Assembly: GCA_024699855.1 (NCBI GenBank) | Contig: JAMPIQ010000001.1 | Location: forward strand, 9,114,001 to 9,178,000 | DNA length: 64,000 bases | From: Aphelenchoides besseyi | Taxonomy: Eukaryota; Nematoda; Chromadorea; Rhabditida; Aphelenchoididae | Reading direction: 5' to 3' | Part shown: positions 11,787 through 23,340 of the stretch, in pieces | Numbering within the stretch: the first letter of the stretch is position 1 | Layout: every line of letters begins with the position of its first letter | Notes under the pieces: model-generated | Told to the model about the DNA's origin: nothing | Seen by the model: the letters and a program-made list of their open reading frames with translations, nothing else | The model's database searches: none | Program-made: the position numbers and the translations under genes

Positions 11787-12642
11787 TTACCCGTTAAATC
11801 TGAAAAAGTCGCTAAGAAACGCTCGAAAGTACACGGATTTTATCTGAGAGTGTGCCCAAGTGAAGGGCTTAAATTGGATAATGACCTGATGATCGCAAAA
11901 AGCAGTAAGGACCTTAAATGAGCTACCAATGATGTAAAGATAAGCAAAACGTAAATTGCTGTCGAGACGAATTTCTCGTCGATCGATTGGAGTTGGACTC
12001 GAAATTTTCTTTCTATTAACAACCTTATGGCTGAACAATCGAACTGCCAGTAACTTGAGTTTCTGTTTCTCTTCTATTGATTAATGGATGAGGGTTATAT
12101 AAGCCAAAGAGCAAAATGAATGTACCAACATACTTGTCCGATTCCTCTTCTGAACAAAAAGTTTGTGTACAAAACTTTGGAAATAACAGTTGACGGAGAT
12201 AAGATCACCATCGATGAATTCTGTGTTCATTGTTGTTGTTATGCAATAAAGGAAATAAATAGAAATTGAGTTAAGATACGGAAGAGCTGGAATGACCTTT
12301 GCGTGATCAATCCTCCACACTATAGCCATGAATTTATGAGGCCAACTGAAGATGTCTGCTTATGGCGTGTTTTTTGGAACAATCATTCTATCGATTTCAT
12401 AAAATTGTCTTGTGTAGTCAAATAACCGGACAAACACACCGATCGTTCAATCGACGTACGGGAGATTTAACGTTAATCTCAGCGACGTTGTAAATTATAA
12501 AAATTTTATTTGGTAGCAAAGATGAAAGCATGTCAATGATAGAGCAAATATTTTTAGGTAGAGATCTTTAAACTAGAAGTCGATTAGCGAGTAAGAGCAG
12601 GTGAGAGAATGCAAAATAAGATTGTGATTGAAAGTGTTTAAG
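11787..12642. other. intergenic, no gene recognised
   Basis: About 0.85 kb. A minus-strand open stretch near 12081-12329 has an apolar segment but no splice partners and no similarity to the neighbouring receptors. The promoter of the RS-rich gene should lie just above 11786. Confidence 0.4.
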
Positions 12643-14002
12643 TCAGGCGATCATTGCGATTGTGTTAGTGTTATTCTTAGAGTCCTCAACGGCGTTTGTT
12701 CCTCCGCCGACCGAATGAATCGAAGAAGTTCCTTGTTGTTTCATTCCAATCACACCCATACACCAACCGGCAATGATACGCCTATAGGGTCGTATAAACA
12801 ACATAGTGAAAAACGCATTTAAAACGGGTGTTAGCACTAAAATAAAATGTTTATCGACACTCGAATTCAATCATTTATTACCCAGAAAGCACGAACTGAT
12901 CATTGAAGAAACTGCGGCATTATGGCAAGCAATCATTGAGGCGCTTGTGTGCAGGGCCTAAAACAGTATAATTTAAGCCAAATGAATCCCGTTTTACCGG
13001 TACGAAATGATTTATCAGTGGCCCAACAGCCTAAAAATTACTTTAAATATCGAACCCATCTGAAGATCTTACAAGAGCAAACAGCACACGGGTCATATCC
13101 TAAACTTACGTACTGTAACTGTTCAAGATCAATGACTAACCTGATGCATTCGTCGAGTAGCAGAACTCATGCGCGGCGCTAGTTGTTTGAGAAATCGTTG
13201 AATAACAACGGCTGAATAAATGATGATCGTGTAGGAGATGGTCGCAAAAAACGTGAAGAAAACGTGATAGATGACAATTCGAGTGTCCGTCTAAACATAA
13301 TCAGAGGTTCTACAATTCTACGACAAAAACAAACCGCTACACCGCCGTGCACAAAATCAGAATCAACGACGAATCCCGAGTGTCGAAGAATCTTCAGCGA
13401 GTTATTCACGTACTCAGGTGGCGTTGTGATGTAACAGTTGATGGCACAAATAGACGCAAAAATGGCTCCGAGTGCCGTTCCAAACACGTAAATAAAAAGT
13501 CGAGTACCATGTGGGCGACCTCCATCAGTAACCAACGATTTGCGCCACAAGAACTGGATCGGAATGAATCCCCAAGTCGAAATAAGCACAGCGGCAGTAA
13601 TTCCGGTCAACAGGGCATTACCATGAGTGTTATGGAACGAAAACCAACCGTTGCCAAACGTGATGTGGTAACCGAAAGAAGTAAACACGAACTAAAGATA
13701 AAGTCAAAGAATATTGACGAGTAGAGACTTACGGGCATCAACAAGAAGTAGCAAATAGCATCAATCAAATCGACGGTAACACTGAACAGCAAAATCGGTC
13801 GCATTTCGCCCAACTGTTGAGAACGAAAAAGTATGAAATAGATGAGCAACATGTTCAAAAGGATTCCTCCAATGCTGAAGAAGTACGCAACCACGCGATG
13901 AATTAGTCTGACTCCATGCAACAACGGCGTGTCCTGCGGCAGATCAACGATATCAAAGCCGTGCTCGTCTTTGTCGAAACATGAAATGTCCGGAAGCAAC
14001 AT
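12643..14002 (-). CDS. serpentine chemoreceptor (7TM GPCR), copy 3
   Basis: Seven exons on the minus strand (13733-14002, 13335-13691, 13141-13290, 13073-13099, 12998-13030, 12882-12957, 12643-12836) give 368 aa. Exons 4 and 5 are only 27 and 33 nt and encode DMTRVLFAL and AVGPLINHFVP. They match DLTRALIAL-AVFPFI in copy 2, which is how they were found. The motif IPIQFLWRKS follows helix 3, and the last helix is TPVLNAFFTMLFIRPYR. Compared with copy 2, one intron after the IPIQF motif is missing and two extra introns split the helix 6 region. The gene belongs to the same local family as copies 1 and 2 and is expected in sensory neurons. Confidence 0.75.
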
Positions 14003-15769
14003 GGTGACCAGACTTGGGAGCTACGAATCTAAAAGACACTAAACTGTTAACACAAGAGAGATCTCAAATACCGTAAAATATCACGGTTATTCAAATAAGA
14101 ACAAGGAGCGGAAATGAATGTCGTGTATATTTTTTTAAAGCAAACTTTTTCAGTTCTGTAATGTCGATTGTCGTCAACGGAAATTGCAAAACGTTGCGAT
14201 TTCAATCACGCGACTTCGCTTGAAAACTTCGTGTCGCTTGTAACGATCTGAGCAACTCGACGAGCAGTCAAATGAAATAAACCAAACTCTTTGGACCTTT
14301 AAGTACTGTGCTCGTTAGTTCACTAGTTGTTGCCAAATGATTATCGTTTACGTGAGTGTTTTTATTTTGCCAAATTGCAATTCCGGGTATTCACGGATTA
14401 AAAAACTTCGCCCGTTGCGTCTGATCAACTCACTTTAATTCAAAGTTCAACTCATCACGCAACATTTAGTCCTTTTATCCACTAAAGTTCTTCGTGGGGG
14501 ATGCAATTTACCAAAAATCCACAGTATGGAACTAAAGTTCGCAAACAAACACCATTTGCGTGATCGAAAGGCAACATGCTCTCTGAACAGATTACTGAAC
14601 AACAATAAACACCCGCCAACACTATCGCGTGTCCATTTGAACGATCAAACGGAAATGTCGTATTTTGTACGCAAATTAAAAAACAAAACCCACATGTATA
14701 CAAATCTCCTCAACGGTATTCACGGCTTCAATATCAATAAAACTTCCAAAATCTTTGGGCAGTAAACTTCGTTCATTGCACAAATGTTGCTCTTAACTCC
14801 ACAAGTACTAATTTAGATGTAATTACATGGTTCAAAATATCTTATCCTTTAAATCTTCGATTCAACTCCTTTACAAAACTTTTAAACCATTTGAGTTGTT
14901 GACAAAAAAGATTCAGAAAATAAGATTCGTTGCATCCTAAATGTTTAAAAAAGTTCGAAACTCAAGACATTAGCTACATCGGCTTTTGAAACAAAGTTGT
15001 GGTCAATAGAAACGCTTCATTAGTTCGTGGCCAACAATTATGATTTCAAGTGTTTTAACACCGGTTTTAGAAATGCCACTTGATAGCCACAAGTATAATT
15101 ATTCATAGTTCAATTAACAACATGTTGAATAAACACCGTTATTAGAAGGCGTTACCGTAAACTAAAAAAACGTCTTTAGCCGGCACACGACTTCTGACGA
15201 CTAAAATCTCGTCTTATTTTTTGGCCAATAGCGACGATCCAAAAAAACAATCAACCGTTGATTTGACGTTCTCGTTTCTGAATAGTTCGTTAATGAATCC
15301 AATTGCAGTAACTCTCGTGCTTCTTAACGCAACCTCCACCATTCATAGCAACCGACCACCCAACATGTTACGGTCATAAAAAAACAACTTGTATGCCAAT
15401 CCAGAACTGAATGCATTTTTAGAATCAAGACCTCACACGATGCTCATACTTCATAGTTCTCGTAAATTAGAATATTTACGTAGAATCGTAAAGTCCTTGC
15501 AATTGTGTTACTACGCATGTACTTGTCTACATTGCAGTGATCAAAAACATAGACAATGGAACGAAATTTATTGGACTATTACCATAGATGTAGTAATCGT
15601 ATGCAAATTCTTCCTACAAAGACAATTAATGGGTTTTATGCAAATAACAAAATTAGCAATTGAGGAAGCCGTTTTAATTTTTCAGTTAAAATTTCATTCA
15701 TTGAATTTTTTGATTGTCGAGCAGTTGACGGTCGCTTACTGTTCACTACTCGCTCTCCGACTGTTTTTG
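14003..15769. other. long intergenic region
   Basis: A 1.77-kb AT-rich stretch between divergently transcribed genes: chemoreceptor copy 3 to the left and the kinase to the right. No exon could be supported. The open frame running into the kinase start from 15389 lacks family similarity before 15770. Both promoters should lie here. Confidence 0.4.
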
Positions 15770-17267
15770 ATGCCGCATTTGGACGAAGAGGCCGGACCCG
15801 TCGAGTTGCCATTGGGAAAAGTTGTGGGAAAACGCTGGAAAGTCGTCGACAAGTTGGGCGAAGGAGGGTTAGTGAAAGTGATCGGTCTCAATTGACTATT
15901 GTTTTAGATGCGGAGCCGTTTACTTGGTATCTTCTGAACTACAGACTTCTGCTCATCAACATTGATTTCAGGTCGAAGAATTGAAGACGCAAGCACGTGC
16001 TGCAATGAAAGCCGAAAGCAACTTCGTGGGTATATTGTCATTGATCTTTTGGCATTCAACTTTGTTTTAGCCGGTGGAAGCGTTCTCAAGTTGGAAGTTC
16101 AAGTGTTGAAGCGTATGCGAGGGCGTAGGTGGGTAAGTGACTAGAATCAAATACGAAATTAACTTGTTCTTCAGGTTGCTCAACTCATCAGTGCAGGTCG
16201 GTAAAGTGTATTGGTCGATCTATCGTGTATAATTTTTCAGGTAAAAAAGACCGCTACTCGTATATGGTAATTGTCTTCAAATTAATCTCACTAACTTCTT
16301 TTCAGGTCATGACGTTGTTTGGTGCGAGTCTATCAAAGTTGTTCAAGGAATGCCGGCGTCAATTCTCGGTCAGCACTCAAATTCGTCTCGGATTGCAAAT
16401 TCTCTATGGACTCAAGCAGCTTCACGAGGTAATTTTTCTTGTACCTACTTTTTCAAGTGTTTTTTTTATGTCGGCTACATTCACAGGGATGTTAAGCCGG
16501 CGAATCTGGCAATTGGACGCAAAGGCGGAGATGCTCGTATGGTCCATTTGCTCGATTTCGGCCTAGCCCGAGAGTACGTACTTCGCAGCGGTGGCAAGGT
16601 CGAAATACGACGTCCGAGAGACAACACGTTGTTTCGAGGTACCACAAAGTATTGTTCAGCGAACACTCACACCAGAGCGGAACAAGGACGCCCAGATGAC
16701 TTGTGGTCTATGATCTACTTGCTAGCCGAGATGCGTGGACCATTGCCGTGGGATCAACTTCGCGACAAACACGACATCGGAGCTGCAAAAAACAAGACTA
16801 CCGATGAACAGCTTCTGGAGCACTCACCGCCGGAGTTGCTGAAAATCACCGCTCATCTGCGTACGTTGGACTACTTTAAGCGTCCCAACTACAAATTGAT
16901 CTTTGACATTCTTCTGCTACGTGTTTATCCAAGACTACATTTCTAATCGGTTGATTTCAGGCGACAATGCTCAGCAACAACATCAAATATTCGGATCCAT
17001 TCGACTGGGAAATTCGCGGCGTTTCGGTGTCTGCAGGAAAAAACAAGTTGAACAAGAAGCTCTCTCGCATTGCTACAGTCAGTGAAGACAAGTCGGTGTA
17101 AGTGCTTGAATTTGTTTTCTTTGTCAATCTACGCTTTCAGTGATGTAAAAACAATGGAAATCCCATCGACTGACAACAAAGACCAGAAGACCAGCGAAGA
17201 AGTTCCACTCGGAGAACGACCACCGTTCACTGCTCAAGATATGGAGAAGAATGAACTCGGATTCTGA
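15770..17267 (+). CDS. tau-tubulin-kinase-like (CK1 superfamily) protein kinase
   Basis: Ten exons (15770-15867, 15908-15926, 15972-16029, 16071-16132, 16175-16196, 16241-16266, 16306-16428, 16470-16922, 16961-17097, 17141-17267) give 374 aa. Landmarks in order are the glycine loop LGEGGCGAVYL, the lysine in AAMKAES, catalytic HRDVKPANLAIG, DFGLAREY, RGTTKYCSANTH in place of APE, DDLWSMIYLLAEM and the tail SDPFDWE. This pattern marks the TTBK-like kinases that are expanded in nematodes, many of them expressed in the male germ line. Exons of 19, 22 and 26 nt are needed to keep the frame through the N-lobe. The intron before GYIHRD (16429-16469) starts with GT but ends TTTTAT rather than AG. 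Using the only nearby AG leaves a 29-nt intron and adds CFFY. The key catalytic residues are present. A polyadenylation-like AATAAA follows at about 17291. Confidence 0.78.
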
Positions 17268-17510
17268 GAATCGTATTGTTGCGCTCATCTGAAATAAACT
17301 TTTTTGAAACCGTTTTTGTGAATCAACAATTATTTTCTTCGAAATCGCGTATTCGCAGCAAAATCTTTTCAGATTAATATCAAATGAAAGGGTTTCTGTT
17401 GAAAGTGGTCCAATTATCATTTAAATACGATAATCTTTTTAACTATCGCAAAATCAATGAACTATCGGCTTGTTTTTGTGTTTAGACCAGTAATAATCGG
17501 TAGAATTATA

Positions 17511-18502
17511 CAGGCTGTTTCAGTGAAAATTGACGATAAGAAACGCTTATTTCTCAGTCGTTACTCAACTGATTTTCCTGCGCTTTTTTGCGTTATGTCC
17601 GGAATTTTCTGCCATTTTATAAACTATCATAAACTTTTCGAAATTATACTGGAGATCAATTGAAATTTGCATTTTTTGAAAGTGGTCTTTTGAATGGGGT
17701 TTTTGATAAGAAAACGTTATTCTTTTCTTCATTTGTGTTTCAAAAAGTCAAATGGAGAAACAGCAGAACAGAAAGCGTTTTGTGTTCTTGAGTTTGAAAA
17801 CGAAAAGTCTGGCGACTGTTCAACGACGTTTTCGTCGACATTTCCGACTTGGTCGTCATGAAGCCGTCCCAGCAGCTGCAAATTTTGTCCGTTGGCGTGA
17901 TTCTTTTTTGATGCGCGGAGATTGTGTTGAAGGTCATCAGGACCGTCAACGGTTTGATTTCTCCTTCTTTACCACTTTCCCTTTAAGATCTGCGCGTACA
18001 GAAGAAGCGGTAGAAGAATTTTTGCGTTTGACTCGCGAAGATTCGAATCAATCTGTTCGCGCACTTGCTTGGTCGCCCTATAGCCGCGATTTGACACTCT
18101 GCGACTTTTTTCTATGCGGATACCTGAAGAGCCGCGTTTGCCGGACAAAACCGGATAGTCTCGACGACCTCCAAGAATGAATCCAACACGAATTCAATGA
18201 ATTGCCACAATCAATGATCAACAAAGCAGTTGACGACTACGAACATCAATTGGAAACGCTTATTGATAGAGGCGGGCGCAATGTGAAAATTTGAATAAAA
18301 CGGGAACAAAATTGAGCAAAAAAGTGATCCATTTCGTCAAAATCAATATTACGGCACATTCTATAATAAATTTAAAAGATTTTTGATAGTTTATAAAATA
18401 ACAGAAAATTCCGGACATAACGCAAAAAAGCGCAGGAAAATCGGTTCAGTAACAACTGAGAAATAAGTATTTCTTATCGTCAATTATCACTGAAATACCC
18501 TG
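17511..18502. mobile_element. non-autonomous Tc1/mariner-type element with long TIRs
   Basis: A 992-bp element is flanked by TA on both sides (17509-17510 and 18503-18504). The left end starts CAGGCTGTTTCAGTG and the right end, reverse-complemented, starts CAGGGTATTTCAGTG. The inverted repeats stay recognisable for about 125 bp (to about 17640 and from about 18375). They share blocks such as ATTGACGATAAGAAA and TTGCGTTATGTCCGGAATTT. The TA duplication and the encoded transposase remnant place it in the IS630-Tc1-mariner superfamily. It sits between the TTBK-like kinase and the jmjd-2 gene and interrupts neither. Confidence 0.88.
17752..18294 (+). pseudogene. internally deleted mariner-like transposase remnant
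   Basis: The frame opens at ATG 17752 and encodes a helix-turn-helix region typical of these transposases (SLATVQRRFRRHFR). It then jumps through a SARTEEAVEEF segment straight to the C-terminal block SPYSRDLTLCDFFLCGYLK and TKPDSLDDLQE. Family members have roughly 150 extra residues there, which carry the first catalytic acidic residues; those are absent. A TGA at 18178-18180 interrupts the frame. The same frame then continues with a plausible tail ending LETLIDRGGRNVKI at 18294. Deletion plus stop mean it cannot supply transposase, so the element depends on an intact copy elsewhere. Confidence 0.82.
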
Positions 18503-18504
18503 TA

Positions 18505-19073
18505 TTTTTCAGAATGTTAACCTCGACGAGAATGTTTGCGTTTGGCTTAGTGAAAATGGGTGTAAAGTTTTTTAGCAATCGATTTGACACTTTGCGAAAT
18601 TTCTAAATACAAACAAATTTTTTTGTTTTCAACCGATATGCAATCATGTAAAAATATAAATTTGCCAAGAAATTAAGTTTGTTCGAGAGGGTCGTTGAGA
18701 CAATCCGTTGCGATATAGTGAGGTCACCGCTTGGATTATCGAGCAGCTGATATTCGAATATTCGCAGGCACGCAAGAGCGGTGTTTATTACACCGCGAGG
18801 TAATTCGGTGGCGTTTTCTCATGACCAAAGCCGAGTTTGCAGGATTTTATTGCTGCCGCGGTGACCCGCAGATAGGATTTTTTGGAAGGTCTTCCTGGGG
18901 GTGTTATTTTAATGGGCGTTTACCGTTGACCTACTTAATTGATGGCGCTTGGCACCACAACAATAGGCCCGAAATTGGGCAGCGTGGAATCGCATCTTTT
19001 ATATGCGTGCTCATGCGTTCGTTTCCTCATTCTTCTTTTTTGTAGACTTGGACGTTGCAGTTTGGGCCGCAAA
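18505..19073. other. intergenic with strong small hairpins
   Basis: No coding exon was supported before the ATG at 19074. A patch around 18770-18910 is visibly richer in G and C than its surroundings. It contains a perfect 7-bp stem with a 5-nt loop (GCGGTGT-TTATT-ACACCGC, about 18778-18796) and a short inverted repeat GGAAGGTCTTCC near 18883. It could be a structured RNA or part of the jmjd-2 promoter. I do not recognise a known RNA family. Confidence 0.3.
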
Positions 19074-21561
19074 ATGGACCGCGACGCTACAACATCAACG
19101 GCTCGCGACTACGATCCATTTTTCGGCCCAGTTCCGAATGATTCGATCGTCAGTCAAGGAAGCCAAACTAGTCGAGTCTACTTTCCGACCATCGACGAAA
19201 TGACCGATTTCAACGACTACATCGACAAGATTCAAGATGATGGTGCCTATTTGGAAAGTGGAATCGTTAAGGTAGTTTGTTTCCTATTATTTTTTTACAT
19301 TTCCTTTCGATCGTTCCACCAGTTGAATGGCGCGAAAAAAACAAGGACAATTTCGCATATGATCGAATCAACGAATTGCAAATTCCGCGGTAAGTATTTT
19401 TGTAAATTTCTTAGTTTTGTCTTTTTTAGCTGTTTATCAGGAACGATGCACAAAGTAAGCGACGGAGTTTATTGGAACGAAAACTCGGTTGGTCCTATCG
19501 AACTCTCGGTAGACGACTTTTTGGAGAAGACAAAGGACAGAAACTTAGTGGCCTTCAAGAATTGCAAGACGATCGATGAGCTTATCAAGTGAGATAAGTT
19601 TCTTATGTTTTTATTTATTGTTTAGCGATTTTTGGGACAATCTCGACGCGGATCAATCAAAGTCGCTTTACAGTCCTGACATTCAGGAAACTTTGTTCAC
19701 GGATAAAATTAAGGAATTCAATTTGAACTCTTTGGGTTCTTTTTTGGATGATGTTGATGTACTTTTATTGTTTTTAAGCATTTTCTCAGTTGTTTTGTAG
19801 TTGTCTTTTCCGGGTATCTCTGAGCCATATTTGTACTTTGGCTCTTACCGCACAGTTTTTGCTTTTCATATCGAAGATGCAAATTTGCTTTCGCTGAATT
19901 ACCATCATTTTGGTGAACCAAAAGTGAGTTGACGTTACGTTTTCCATCAATTTTCGCATCAGATTTGGTATGCCATCTCGCCGATGGCCGCACCACGTTT
20001 CGAACGTTTGTGCACTCAACTGTATCCGATGTTTGCGACTAGTTGCCACAACTTCATGAAACATAAAATCAGCGTTCTGCATCCAAAGATTTTGCAGCGC
20101 TTTAACATTCTGTTTTCGTGCGTCGTGCAATTTCCGCATGAATTTATTCTAACTTTTCCGAATGTGAGTTTTGAGTTTTTTATTTGTTATAGTCATCTTT
20201 TTTTGTAGGCATATCATCAAGGATTCAATGCTGGTTTCAATTGCAATGAGGCAATCAATTTGGCAAACAAGCGATGGATTAGATACGGTTGGTTTTACTA
20301 GTTTTTTGTTTGTTTATTTTGCGTTGCAGGTCTTGAGTCGGCGATGTGCAAATGCAATTCCGAAATGTCTGTTCAAATTTCGCTTTCGGAGTTGCTGATG
20401 AATCGAATCGACGAACTTCAACCGTTTCTGTTTCGCGAGTTCCGAACGGCCAAGAACAAAGTTGAATACATCGGCACAAAACGGATTCGAAATAATTGGA
20501 AGAAGAGTTCGATCTTCGATTCGTCTTTTCAACAGGAATGCAAATTCAACAAAGAATCCTCAAGGAATTGGCCGTTCTGTACAGTTTGCTGCTTCTTCTC
20601 TTTTGGAACCAAAAAGTGCAGGGAAAATAACCGGTATGTTTTTTATCGCCTTTTTTTGACTGTTGCGAATGTTTTAGATCTCAGCGCTTTATTTCAAACT
20701 CTCTACTAACCAAGAGCGAAAATATTCATCTTTATGAGGTTTCCGACATGTCGTTGCTACGACAATGTTCGATGTGTTCGCTAACGGTTCATCTTGATTG
20801 CTACTCGAAATCATATGTCGATGCTGAAAAATGGCTATGTGATCGTTGCGCTTTGGATAAGGATCGCGAATTTGCTGTTTGCGAATTCTGTTACTCTCGT
20901 GGTGGCGCGTTGATTCGATTTTGGCAAGCGGAAGTGAAAACAAAAGAATGCAGTTTCATCCACGTGGTTTGTGCGATGATGTCTCGCGTTACAATTGTGG
21001 ATTTGCAAAGAGACGGTTCTATGGTGGCTAAACAGGTGTCGAATGAGTAAGTAATTCAGTCTTTTAGTGTTCATTGTAAAGTCTTTTAGATTGCCCTTTG
21101 TCAAACATCGATCTGAACTGTTCATTGGAACAAGCAACGATTGCTTTTGCACATTGTGTTCTGAGCTCATCAGTTACTCAATTGTAAAATGTGAAAGTTG
21201 TTTTAACGAACAAAAATACCATCAAGATGCTTTTCATCCGATTTGCGCCAATTTGATTGGATTTCGTCTCGTCGCTCGTGAGTTTCCCGATTTGGCAGTA
21301 GCGATTTGTCCGGAACATTTTCGCGATAGTAAGTTCGAAGATTTCAATTGAAACGCTATTCTTTTGTTTTAGTGTCGCGAAAGAGAAGCCGATCAACGAT
21401 AAATTCGAACAAGAAACCGGTAAGGCGATTCATATTTCTACATCATTATTCGTTGCTTTAAGCGTCTGTTTCCGGAACTAACTACATACGAAGAACCATA
21501 CGAAAATATCATTGAAAACACTTTCCAATATCTTTATCAAAACATGAATGTAACTGAATAA
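19074..21561 (+). CDS. jmjd-2: KDM4/JMJD-2 histone lysine demethylase
   Basis: Twelve exons (19074-19278, 19323-19389, 19430-19588, 19626-19758, 19801-19923, 19963-20163, 20209-20287, 20330-20633, 20678-21046, 21090-21328, 21373-21419, 21463-21561) give about 674 aa. Order: a JmjN domain ([19 protein letters not shown]), a JmjC domain with the Fe(II) ligands in [19 protein letters not shown] (His and Glu) and the second His in [19 protein letters not shown], then PHD and extended PHD fingers ([55 protein letters not shown]). This matches KDM4 enzymes, which remove methyl groups from H3K9 and H3K36 using 2-oxoglutarate. Active-site residues are intact, so an active nuclear enzyme is expected. 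I see no Tudor domains after the PHD part. The exon 1/2 junction is the weakest point: the weak donor GTTTCC keeps phase but loses the Pro-Pro usually found before EW. Confidence 0.86.
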
Positions 21562-21766
21562 ATAAATATGTATTTCGTCAAATTTATAAGATATTTAAAA
21601 GCTTACATTGAGAAGCATTCGCTCAAAAATTGACTCTTTAGTTTTTGATCAACTTGCAAGTTAGAAAACATTTTTTTAGCGGTTTAACCGGAAATTGAAA
21701 GCAATTCTCAAAGAATCGTTTGTGCTCGAACGTTTATTACCATGATATGAGTACAAATCCCGACTT

Positions 21767-22487
21767 TTAAAGCTCCTTTATTTCATCTTCGTTGGTGATC
21801 GTATTTTTCGGTTTTTCCGTCGCTTTGAACTCGACCACTGCTTTCCCGGCTTCGTCTTTGCGTTCAAGAACCTTTTTGCTTTGCATCGTGGAGATATTTG
21901 GATTGGCTTCTGAAGTCGCAAATTGAATTCCTGGTCCAATCAATTTGACGGCGCCAGGGTTCGGCTTCTTTACGATTGGTATACCAACTAAACGTATGAT
22001 GACCTTGTGACGTCCTGAATTCTATTCAAAAACCAAAAACAAATGTTTTAAACGAACCATCGTGTTTAAGACGCAAGTTTTCGTTCTGAACTTTTGAGTA
22101 ATACACGTAGATAGCGACCTCTTCATTTCCAAGCTGATAGTTAATGTTCAGGACTTGGATTTCGGCGGTCATTGTTTGCCCGGCTTCCAGCTTATCGATG
22201 TAGTTGATAGCAAACGATTGTCTATGAGTTGAAGTGAACTGAAAAGAGTCGATTATTTGCATCGCATAAACTCTGTTGACCTTAATGTATTGAGTGGCAT
22301 TCGAAGTGTTGGTGACGTAGATCAACGATTTGTCCTGTTCAAATCGAATTGTGTCGATGCATAAAAAGCGTGGTTCTACGTTTAGGTTGTTCTTCATTGC
22401 AACTAAACACGAGGCGTAACCGAGTTTGATCAACGCCGCTTTTGCGTTCTGCTGTTCGTCCAACACAAGTGGGAGATTTGTAGCCAT
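21767..22487 (-). CDS. small ASH/MSP-like beta-sandwich protein
   Basis: Three exons (22281-22487, 22058-22238, 21767-22014) give 211 aa. The body reads as successive beta-strands around VEPRFLCIDTIRFEQ, SLIYVTNTSNATQYIKF, VAIYVYYSK and HKVIIRLVGIPIV. This resembles the immunoglobulin-like fold of MSP and ASH (ASPM-SPD-2-Hydin) domains, often found in centrosomal, ciliary or sperm proteins. The C-terminus is charged (LERKDEAGKAVVEFKATEK). The 42-nt in-frame intron at 22239-22280 was removed because its acceptor TTTTCAG is strong and the joined strand TQYIKFTSTHRQSF reads better. I cannot name an orthologue, and the ASH/MSP call rests on strand pattern, not on a diagnostic motif. An upstream in-frame ATG at 22533-22535 would add 16 apolar residues. 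It is convergent with jmjd-2. Confidence 0.55.
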
Positions 22488-23340
22488 CAAACCAACCAAA
22501 ATTGGTGAACAATTAAAAATGAAGGCAAACAGCAAGAGCCCAAATCAAATTTGACAATTTAAAGTTTTTTCATATTCTCAACTTTAAAATACGCTCATCT
22601 CAACAAACTCTTCAATATTTGATAATCGGATTTTATTGCAAATCACATGACGTTTCTGAGTATCAGAAGCTCAAATAGTCGACTAGCTGATCGAATTAAG
22701 GTTTTTTAAACAAGTTCAAGACCTTTCTCTTGGCCTTATTAAATCGTTTTCCGTTTCGCACACGGCGCTCTACACAATGTTTTGAACTCGGGTTTAAAGT
22801 CCAACTATCACGATATAACAGAATTCAATTAAAAGCAAAACTGCTGAAAAAGGTGAAATGATTAAACAACAAATGAAACATGAGCTTTTCAGAATCATTG
22901 ATATCTCGTGCATAGTTGGACAAAGATTATGCACATTACTAGCATCTAGAAACCGAGGGTAACTTAACGATTAATGAACAACGGGCTAATCAAATCCTCA
23001 AATTTCCCTATGTAACCAGGAACATTCTACGGTAGGCGTATCACAAAATTCATATAAGCGTAGATTCCTTTATTACATTTTCCTTAACTAATCTTTGATT
23101 CTCGCAGTAAATTGATTTCTGGAAAACCATTAGAATGTACGATAGCCCTGCATTTACTGCAAAATGTTACACCTTTCGCGGTAATTGAATATGTAAAACT
23201 TGGTATTTAACTCAATTAGCTCGCACTTTCATATCACGAGAAATGGGGCGGATATTGAAAGCTTTTACCGTAATGAAGGCAGGTCAAAGCGAAAAGGTAA
23301 CAAATTTTTGTGGTCTAACGTTCTTTCGATTCTTGGAGTC
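22488..23340. other. intergenic, no gene recognised
   Basis: About 0.85 kb between divergent genes. The open frame upstream of the nuclear receptor ATG (23200-23340) has no internal ATG start and no similarity, so it was not added to the gene. Promoters of both neighbours should lie here. Confidence 0.4.

Noticed and set aside
12081..12329. Minus-strand open frame with a hydrophobic stretch, considered as a receptor fragment
   Set aside because: It does not align with the receptor copies and lacks splice sites.
23200..23340. Upstream extension of the nuclear receptor
   Set aside because: The frame is open but begins without ATG and has no similarity; the first ATG at 23341 directly precedes the zinc finger.
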